Notes under the pieces: model-generated
Databases searched by the model: none
Seen by the model: only the letters and a program-made list of their open reading frames with translations
What the model was told of the DNA's origin: nothing
Shown here: piece after piece, positions 57,234 through 64,000 of the stretch
How the letters are laid out: every line of letters begins with the position of its first letter
Numbering within the stretch: position 1 is the stretch's first letter
Made by a program: the position numbers and the translations under genes
NCBI GenBank assembly: GCA_027422505.1
Contig: JAPQWV010001054.1
Location: 1 to 64,000, forward strand
Length of the DNA stretch: 64,000 bases
Direction of reading: 5' to 3'
DNA from: Craterostigma plantagineum
Taxonomy: Eukaryota > Streptophyta > Magnoliopsida > Lamiales > Linderniaceae

Positions 57234-58843
57234 TTGGAGATCCCTCCACTGGAGTAACCACTCGGGCATCAACGATAAATGAAAGCCTCTACTCCTGCTT
57301 TCTCAGTCAAAAAAAACCCAGTAAAGTAGCTGAAGCACTCGCCGATCCAGACTGAATAATTGCAATGCAGGAGGAAATCAATCAGTTTGAGAGGTTGAAA
57401 GTTTGGAACCTAGTACCTAGACCAGCTGGGAAAACCATTATAGGGACTAAATGGGTGTTTAAGAACAAAAAGGACGAGCAAGGAGTTGTTATCCGGAATA
57501 AAGCAAGGCTGGTGGCAAAAGGTTACAATCAACAAGAATGAATTGACTATGATGAGACACATGCCCCAGTCGCAAGAATAGAAGCCATCAGGATATTCTT
57601 AGCTTTCGCTGCACACAAGAACTTCACAGTCTACCAGATGGATGTCAAAACTGCATTCCTCAACGGAATACTAAAAGAAGAAGTGTTTGTATCCCAGCCT
57701 GAAGGTTTTGTAAACGAACAACTCCCAGACCACGTCTACAGACTCGATAAATCTCTCTATGGACTTAAATAAGCTCCCAGAGCCTTGTACGAGGTCCTCT
57801 CGGATTTTCTCATCTCATCTGGTTTCACAAAAGGGAAAATTGATACGACTCTTTTTATCAAGAAGGACGGCTCAGACATTATGCTAGTGCAGATCTACGT
57901 TGACGATATCATATTCGGGTCAACGGACTCACGAATGTGCAGGAACTTTGGGGATCTAATGAAGCAGAAATTCGAAATGAGAATGATGGGCGAACTAAGT
58001 TTCTTCTTAGGACTTCAGGTTAAACAGCTTCACGATGGAATCTTCATCAGTCAATCCAAGTACATTCACGACATACTCAAGACGTACGACTTGGACAACT
58101 CAAATACTGCCATGACTCCCATGTCTACCTCATGCAAACTTGACGCAGATTCCTCAGGAAGATCTGTTAACCAGACAACTTATCGAGGCATGATAGGATC
58201 CTTGCTCTGTCTTACATCAAGTAGACCTGATATCATGTTCGCCACGTGTCTCTGTGCACGCTTTCAAGCTGATCCAAAGGAATCTCACATGCTCGCGGTC
58301 AAGCGAATTTTCAAATATCTCAAGGGAACTCCGAATCTAGGTCTATGGTACCCGATGGAATCAAGCTTTGAACTCGTAGGATACACAGACGCTGATTACG
58401 CAGGATGCAAGCTGGACAGAAAGAGCACTTCTGGAGCCGCTCAATTTCTCGGGGGTAAACTCGTAAGCTGGTCGTCTCGAAAGCAAAATTGTGTCTCAAC
58501 ATCGACAGCAGAAGCAGAATATGTCGCTGCTGCGAGTTGCTGCTCACAAATTTTGTGGATGAGAACCCAGCTACGAGATTTTGGCATAACGTTAAATCAT
58601 ATCCCAATTTTTAGTGACTCTAAAAGTGCTATAGCTATAACAAGTAATCCATTACATCATTCACGCACAAAACATATAGACATTAGATATCACTTTATCA
58701 AGGAACATGTGGAACAAGGTACAATCGAAATGCATTTTGTTCACACGGACCTACAACTTGCTGACTTATTTACTAAAGCATTGGATGAAAAGCGATTCCT
58801 ATTTTTGGTATCTAGGTTAGGCATGTTGAACCATAAGACATGA
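57234..58843 (+). pseudogene. Copia-C reverse transcriptase and RNase H
   Basis: 57,360-57,780 encodes the RT N-terminus ([60 protein letters not shown]) but is interrupted by three in-frame stops, near 57,355, 57,540 and 57,769. 57,785-58,843 is open for 352 codons: YVDDIIFGSTDSR, LGLQVKQLHDGIFISQSKYI, SSRPDIMFATCLCARFQADP, then RNase H (KSTSGAAQFLGGKLVSWSSR, STAEAEYVAAASCCSQILWM, ADLFTKALDEKRF). Confidence 0.92.
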
Positions 58844-58935
58844 TCGATTGTCCCTACATGAACCTGATATTGTGTAAATAGATCATTTAATTCTTTCTCT
58901 ATATGTTATGAATGTTAAAAAATCCTATTTTTATA

Positions 58936-59049
58936 TCTAGGGGGAGACTAATAAAAAAAAAATTTATGCATGAATCTAGGGGGAGTCTTTCATTTTTATG
59001 CACTAATTTAGGGGGAGTCACTGAATGGTTCGCACACATCTAGGGGGAG
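58936..59049 (+). promoter_or_regulatory. Four PPT-like boxes (TCTAGGGGGAG) after Copia-C pol
   Basis: T(C/T)TAGGGGGAG starts at 58,936, 58,975, 59,007 and 59,039, a spacing of 39, 32 and 32 bp, with ATTATGCAC-like or TTATGCA-like words between them. They lie about 95 bp after the pol stop and far from any LTR. Comparable single boxes occur after pol in Copia-A and Copia-B. Confidence 0.8.
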
Positions 59050-59655
59050 TCTCTCAAAATTATGCACAAAACAGTTCACACAAGGAGTTTATGATTTCTC
59101 ATCAAATTTAAATTATATAGTATGGTGAAACTCCTTAAATTTCCATCGAAATTAAAATTATTCAAATATTTCAAATATCACAAATATTTCTCGGTGAAAA
59201 TGCATATCGCTCGAGCCAATTGTACTAAACAAGTTTCGATCGATACTGAACTTTAACTCTTGATTTATTAGTTTCTCGACGAAACTGACTTTCGCTCGAA
59301 ACACGTTTCGATTGAAATTGCAATTTGATTAAATACCTTTTTAATTTTATCGGCGAAACTGACTTTCGCTCGAAACACATTATGATTGAAATTGATTTTT
59401 AAATCCTTCGAAATTTCTCTCGGCGAAACTGACTTTCACCCGAAACTCAATTCAATCGATCGAAAATCAAAATTGACTCTTTGAAATTATTCTCGGCGAA
59501 ACTGAGACTCTGCTTATTTAAATAGAGTTTCGCCCGAAACACTGTTCTTCTTCATCGATTTCAAATTCACTCTTAAACCCTCTCTGCAATCGCACACGAA
59601 CTCATCACTGTCTCACTCTGTTTTACCGTTTATTGCAACTCCAAATCCCTCATTG
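59050..59655 (+). other. Copia-C region upstream of the ORF3 intron; possible promoter and leader
   Basis: 59,200-59,550 has many degenerate CGATCG-type words with CTCGGCGAAACTG. A TATA-like TTATTTAAATAG at 59,514-59,525 precedes a C/T/A-rich stretch (TCTTAAACCCTCTCTGCAAT near 59,570) like a plant 5' UTR, which leads to the GTAAG donor. An internal promoter for ORF3 is possible; splicing from the LTR transcript is the alternative. Confidence 0.4.
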
Positions 59656-60627
59656 GTAAGGTAAAACGCTTAATCTACAGCTTTTAACTGTTTTCTTTCC
59701 CATTCGTGCAGGTTACGCAGATTAGGGTTGCGTGAGTTCGAGCGAATCACTGTTAAAACGTGTTTTCATCTCGCCTAAATTCGCTCGAAACTAAGCTCTA
59801 GTTTCAATTTCACATCACAATCGGTCGATTGTTCTGAAAATATTACTCATTCTGTGTTTTCAAATCGACGTATTCTAGGGTTTTACGACTTTCGATCGAA
59901 ACAGGGCATTTCAATTTTCAACATAATTTTAATCGTTTTGACTTAACCCTTTCGGCCGAAACTACCTCACAGTTTCGATCGAAATCGACGACAAAATTAA
60001 TTTTAATCGATCGATACTTCTCACAGTTTTACTCTATTCCACAGTTTCGATCGAAACTGAAGGCTCAATTGAATCGATTGATTCGTGATTTAAATTGTAT
60101 CACATTGGACTTTCGATCGAAACTAAATTGCATTCCCTTTCGCCGAACTTATTTAAAATTAAATATGACTTTTGATCGAAACTGAAGGCTCAATTAAATC
60201 GATCGATTCGTGATTTAAATTGTACCACATTGGACTTTCGATCGAAACTGAATTGCATTCCCCTTTCGCCGAACTTATTTAAATTAAATATGACTTTCGA
60301 TCGAAACTGATTTTAATTTCACTTTCGCCGAATTTGCCTAAATTGAACATGACTTTCGATCGAAACCATAGTCCAAATTGAACTTATGATTTGAATCGTA
60401 CGATGCACATTGTTGCCCGAAACTCAAAACCAATTGAAATTGAATTGAAATTGGCACTTTCGCCGATTGCTTAATTCAATTTCACTTTGTTTCTTCAATG
60501 AAACTTAGTCACAATTTTTGCCAAATTTTTCTAAGTCCTAACATGCTTAACAACGTATTGAATAATTTTGCATACTTTCTAAGTCAAAATGGTCGATTTC
60601 CACTAATCCTTTGCTCTTATCTTGCAG
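59656..60627 (+). other. Putative 5'-UTR intron of ORF3 (Copia-C) with TTTCGATCGAAA palindromes
   Basis: Donor TCATTG/GTAAGG at 59,656 and acceptor CTCTTATCTTGCAG ending at 60,627 give 972 nt. A shorter alternative acceptor CCATTCGTGCAG lies at 59,711. Exact TTTCGATCGAAA occurs at 59,890, 59,973, 60,045, 60,111, 60,236, 60,295 and 60,354. A 125-bp tandem duplication (from 60,053 and 60,178) is included. Confidence 0.55.
60053..60303 (+). repeat. 125-bp tandem duplication inside the ORF3 intron of Copia-C
   Basis: 60,053-60,177 and 60,178-60,302 share GAAACTGAAGGCTCAATT, TTCGTGATTTAAATTGTA, CACATTGGACTTTCGATCG and TTTCGCCGAACTTATTTAAA, with few differences. Each unit contains one exact TTTCGATCGAAA. 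Confidence 0.92.
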
Positions 60628-60637
60628 ATATACCAAA

Positions 60638-61080
60638 ATGGTGCGACAAATTGATGAAATTTTCGCCTCCAAGGACTGGGCACAGAGGGCACCTAACAAC
60701 CATCAACTTGACTTTGATAATACCTCGTGCCCGGATCCTATCATTATTAAAATCCTCGCAAACCACCCTCTAAACACCGCCCTACACATAACCGAGGTAG
60801 TCCCTGAAGTATATGTGCAACAATTCTGGTCCACTCTTCAAAAACCAACCAATAACCCAAAAATAACCACCCTTTCCGCCAAAATCGACAACACCATAGT
60901 TGTCTTTACTCCATCCATTCTCCGTTCCATACTAAACCTACCTCATTCACTCCTATATGGTCCCCATCCCTCCAACGACGACCTAATCGGGGACTTCCTA
61001 TTCATGGGCCACAAACCTAACGCCCAAAACACCATACACTTACCTGAGTTCACTGCCAAAGACATCCCTGCACCTTGGAG
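60638..61080 (+). pseudogene. ORF3 of Copia-C, N-terminal domain, interrupted by a Gypsy insertion
   Basis: The ATG at 60,638 follows the acceptor by ten bases. The protein reads MVRQIDEIFASKDW, then HQLDFDNTSCPDPIIIKIL, ALHITEVVPEVYVQQFW, ILNLPHSLLYGPHPSNDDLI and DFLFMGHKP. It aligns over ~145 residues with ORF3 of Copia-A/B, keeping QLD-CP, VP-VY-QQFW, LPH-Y-P-PS and DF-MG, but is clearly diverged. Codons after KDIPAPW belong to the LTR inserted at 61,081. No stop or shift occurs before the break. Confidence 0.8.
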
Positions 61081-61675
61081 TGTAATACCCGTCAAAATTA
61101 GACGGGATTATTTTAATAATATTCGAACACTATGAAGTCGATTTCGAACATACACCGATTTTTCTTCCCGAGTCAGAACAAGAATTTAAATTTGACCCGA
61201 TAATGAAAAATAAAGGCCCAATTGAACCAAAAGAAAAGTAATGGCCCAATTATGAGAGGTAGACTAGAAATTAGGATTTTGGCCCAATAAAATATAATAA
61301 TAAAATAAATAAATAAATGAGCAATTTTTAAGGAGAGGGACCTCTTTACACCTCATTACTTTGACCCAAAAATATTATAATACTAATAGAATCAAAAACC
61401 AAACAAATCAAACAAAACAATTCAACTCCAAAATGAAACAAACAAAATAAAAATAAAACTAATACATACTTTATTAACCTAAAATATAAATTAGCAACTC
61501 AACTACAAATACAAATAAGAGATGGCGATTTTATGGAGAGGAGAAGGAATAAAGTGATATCCCAAACACTTAAATACAAAAATCAAAAGCCATCAAATAC
61601 ACCTAATACACCATTAACACAAGAGTAAATAACACTAAAAAAATTAATAGGGAGACACCATCATAGAGAGGAGAG

Positions 61676-61805
61676 GCCGAGAGAATCAAAGAAAGAAAGA
61701 GAAAGAAAATAAAAGAAGAGAGAGAGGGAGAGGCCGAGTGGGAGAGAGGGAGAGAGGGAGAGAAGAAAAGAAAAAAAAAAAGAGAGGGAAAAGAAAGGGA
61801 GAAGC
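61676..61805. repeat. Purine-rich simple repeat (GAGAGG-type)
   Basis: Runs of GAGAGG, GAAAGA and GGGAGAGA on the plus strand; a long open frame on the minus strand here is only low-complexity Ser/Phe/Leu sequence. Confidence 0.9.
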
Positions 61806-63230
61806 TCACGGGCGAGGAGGAGCTTGAGATCGAAGGGTCGGGATCACACTCGTGACATAATTCTCTGCGGATTAAGGTAGGTGAAGATCACCTACATACG
61901 TAAATAATATTAGGAATTTCGAATTTTTACGTGTTTGCATGTTCTTCATCGAGTTCTTCGTGTTTACGTGATAGTGATGATTTATTTGCATGAATTGTTC
62001 ATTATGTATATATATATATATATATATAGATATCGGTTAGCTTAGAAGGACCATGAGTATTTAGAAATAAGGATAGAGGATTTTAAGATTAAGAAATTAG
62101 GATTAAACATAGGAAAGATTAGAGTTTTCTAGGGTTCTTTATTCATTTCGGCCAGGAGGTATAAAAAATTCATATCTCACAATCTAGATGTCAGATTAAG
62201 GATCCATTTGGACAGAATCTAGATTTGTAAGTCCTTTAAGTGTGGTTAAAATTTCAGGTCCATCGGACAGCGTTTACCCCTTTATCATTGAGAAACGCGA
62301 AACTGTCGCAAAACTGTCTATAAAATAGTTATTTTAAAATTTTAGAGACTTAATCGAAATTTACAAAAATCTGGGGAGACTGTGTTGTAAAATTCCGAAA
62401 AGAGAATATTTTTAAAGAAATATAAAGCTTTTAGGACATATTTTAAATTTGGAATATATTATTGGGGTCCTTTGTGAAATTTTCAAAAACTCAGGTACTA
62501 AATTGACAAGTTTTAAAAAAATATATATAAGGACTAAAAATGTAAAAATTCAAAACTGGGGATATTTTAATACTAAATTTAGTTCGGGATGAAATTAGAA
62601 CGTTTCAAAAGTTTAGGGATGTTAATTAAATTTATATAATTTCGGCTAGGATGAAATTAGAATTTTTCAAAAGTTTTGGGGCAAATCTGAATTCTATAAA
62701 AATTTGGGCAGATTTGAAATTTGAGAAAATTTTTGAATTTTAGATAAATTTTGAGGATCATTTATGGACATTTTATAATTATATAAAATTTTTTTAATAT
62801 TGAGTCAAGGAATTTCAAATTTGCTTCCTTAAAAATAAAATAATGAGATTTTGGATTTTTAAAAGTAAAATTTGGAGAAATATTTGTAAATAGGAATTGA
62901 AGTATTATTTTAAAAAAATTTGGAGCTAAAGATAAAAGGATTAAAATTTTGGAACTCTTAGTGTAACTTAGGGGAGAGTTTAGTAGATAAGTTTTTGGGC
63001 TCTGGGCCCAAATTATTTGTGTACGCTAGTTTTTGAATCGAGCCGAGCTAATACCTTGCGCCGATACGTTATATGAAAATTTGCATTTTATGTGTTGTAC
63101 TTTATTTGCACGACATTTGCATACACATGTCATGAGAGGAGTTATAACCGTGCGGGGTCTCGGTAATGTCGATGAGTGGGGTAGAGTGACTGATGTTATT
63201 TGTCGGGCTACGACTCAATGAAGCGCTCGC

Positions 63231-63338
63231 GGTTGAGACCGAGATGGGGCCGTTTGTCACTATTTTAGGTACGGTTGAGACCGAGATGGGGCCGTTACCT
63301 GCCATTGTTATAGACGGTTGAGACCGAGATGGGGCCGT
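63231..63338. repeat. Three copies of a 24-bp block at ~42-bp spacing in the Gypsy LTR
   Basis: CGGTTGAGACCGAGATGG followed by GGCCGT occurs at 63,230, 63,272 and 63,315 with unlike sequence between. The core GGTTGAGACC is partly self-complementary. Confidence 0.9.
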
Positions 63339-63828
63339 ACTATCATGGCTTTTATGACATTTATGTGTGAATTCCGAGTCTAGCCTAGGGTCCTGTGTTT
63401 GAAATAAGATGTGTGGTGAAAACAAGTGTGTATTCTTGAGATGTCAAGTGTGCATTCGTGAGGTGTCGGGATTGGGTTGTGAGAGCATTTGCATTCATGC
63501 ATATTTTCATCTAGTGGGCAAAAGCTCAGGGTTAACGTGTGTAGGTAAGGCGGCTGATGGCGGTGACTCCACGGACTTTTGAGGGCGGCGCAGTACATGT
63601 GACGCGACCTGTAGAACGAGTTTATGTTTCGTGTTTTTAAATTAGGACTTGGACTTCTTGGGCTTCGGTCCAATGAATAAAGATGTTGTTTGGGCTTGGC
63701 TTATGGATTTAGACATTGAATGAATTTGTATTATTATGTTTTAGAAGTATAAGTAAAAAGGGGCTTTTTGCTGCTTACGCTGCGAAAATCCGCCAAAATA
63801 CGTATCTAGGAAGTCAGGTTGTTACAGG

Positions 63829-63840
63829 TGGTATCAGAGC
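63829..63840 (+). promoter_or_regulatory. Gypsy primer-binding site
   Basis: TGGTATCAGAGC followed by ACAACCTG, complementary to initiator Met-tRNA, two bases after the LTR end. 63,841-64,000 is the GC-rich start of the internal leader; no gag frame is recognised yet. Confidence 0.92.
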
Positions 63841-64000
63841 ACAACCTGTCGCAGTACGGTGCTGGTTCGGGGACGAACCGGGCGGAAGCTGGTGGACATG
63901 TAACTCCCTGGGCCGATGAGGGCGGGGAGTGATCGCCGGTGCCAGAGAGGTGCACGGACAAGGAGCGGCTCCTGGCAGGCTTCTAGGCGAAGGGGTACAT

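Larger units (their letters stand above)
51494..61080 (+). mobile_element. Copia-C: Copia retrotransposon with third ORF, nested in Copia-B and cut by a Gypsy element
   Basis: Order: 5' LTR 51,494-51,790, primer site 51,793, leader, gag (about 52,740-53,760), long gag tail, protease-integrase (55,470-57,233), RT-RNase H (57,360-58,843), PPT-like boxes (58,936-59,049), putative intron, ORF3 (60,638 on), interrupted at 61,081. The element splits Copia-B RT; the flank TATTT (51,489-51,493) is the candidate target duplication. Its pol is diverged from Copia-A/B but of the same type. Confidence 0.9.
61081..63826 (+). repeat. Gypsy 5' LTR (2,746 bp), element continues beyond the window
   Basis: It begins TGTAATACCCGTC exactly where ORF3 of Copia-C is broken and ends GGTTGTTACA two bases before a primer site. 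The flank TGGAG (61,076-61,080) is the candidate target duplication. It holds a purine-rich tract (61,676-61,805), a (TA)n run near 62,006-62,028 and a triplicated block (63,231-63,338). No gene lies in it. Its 3' end matches the LTR fragment at 22,397-22,951. Confidence 0.88.

Noticed and set aside
61603..61809. Minus-strand Ser/Phe/Leu-rich frame that looks like a membrane protein
   Set aside because: It is a translation of a purine-rich simple repeat.

Overview
This window is plant nuclear DNA, almost certainly eudicot. It is built nearly entirely of transposable elements and old viral insertions: plant-type Ty1/Copia and Ty3/Gypsy LTR retrotransposons with initiator-Met tRNA primer sites, a Mutator-like DNA transposon carrying a ULP1-like protease gene, and Caulimoviridae-like endogenous pararetrovirus fragments. 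I see no convincing ordinary host gene. The only candidate is an 89-codon ORF at 9,044-9,313. The species cannot be named from the sequence alone.

Layout. 1-~7,500: a Mutator-like element of the ULP-carrying (Kaonashi-like) type, both genes on the minus strand: ULP1-like gene 6,302-3,338 and transposase 2,495-47. 7,500-11,490: AT-rich DNA without recognisable genes. 11,558-21,970: Copia-A (minus), degenerate and truncated at both ends. 21,975-22,396: pararetrovirus reverse-transcriptase fragment. 22,397-22,951: Gypsy LTR fragment. 22,952-~31,430: a Tat-lineage Gypsy element (plus) with pol, a ~49-bp tandem array, an antisense ORF and a 3' LTR. 31,430-32,745: minus-strand Tat pol scrap and a second Tat LTR copy. 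32,746-40,421: chromovirus (minus) with gag-pol and a 3.1-kb LTR. 40,422-41,390: AT-rich spacer. 41,390-42,630: pararetrovirus movement-protein region. 42,631-51,484: Copia-B (minus), broken inside RT by Copia-C. 51,494-61,080: Copia-C (plus), broken by another Gypsy element whose 2.75-kb LTR occupies 61,081-63,826 and whose body runs off the window. Viral fragment, Copia-B, Copia-C and Gypsy are thus nested insertions in that order of age.

The most interesting unit is shared by the three Copia elements. Each carries, downstream of pol, an extra ORF (called ORF3 here) whose N-terminal domain is built around a VP-x-(V/I)Y-x-QQFW motif. Each ORF3 is preceded by what looks like a 1.0-1.3-kb intron with a recognisable donor and a CAG acceptor at or just before the ATG. 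These introns are packed with CGATCG-centred palindromes (TTTCGATCGAAA and TTTACGATCGAGAAA types). The TTTCGATCGAAA type also fills part of the LTR of the unrelated chromovirus. Several polypurine-tract-like AGGGGGAG boxes lie between pol and ORF3. The arrangement resembles Sirevirus-type Copia elements (extra 3' gene, multiple PPTs, palindromic repeats), but with a different palindrome and an extra protein that does not look like an envelope.
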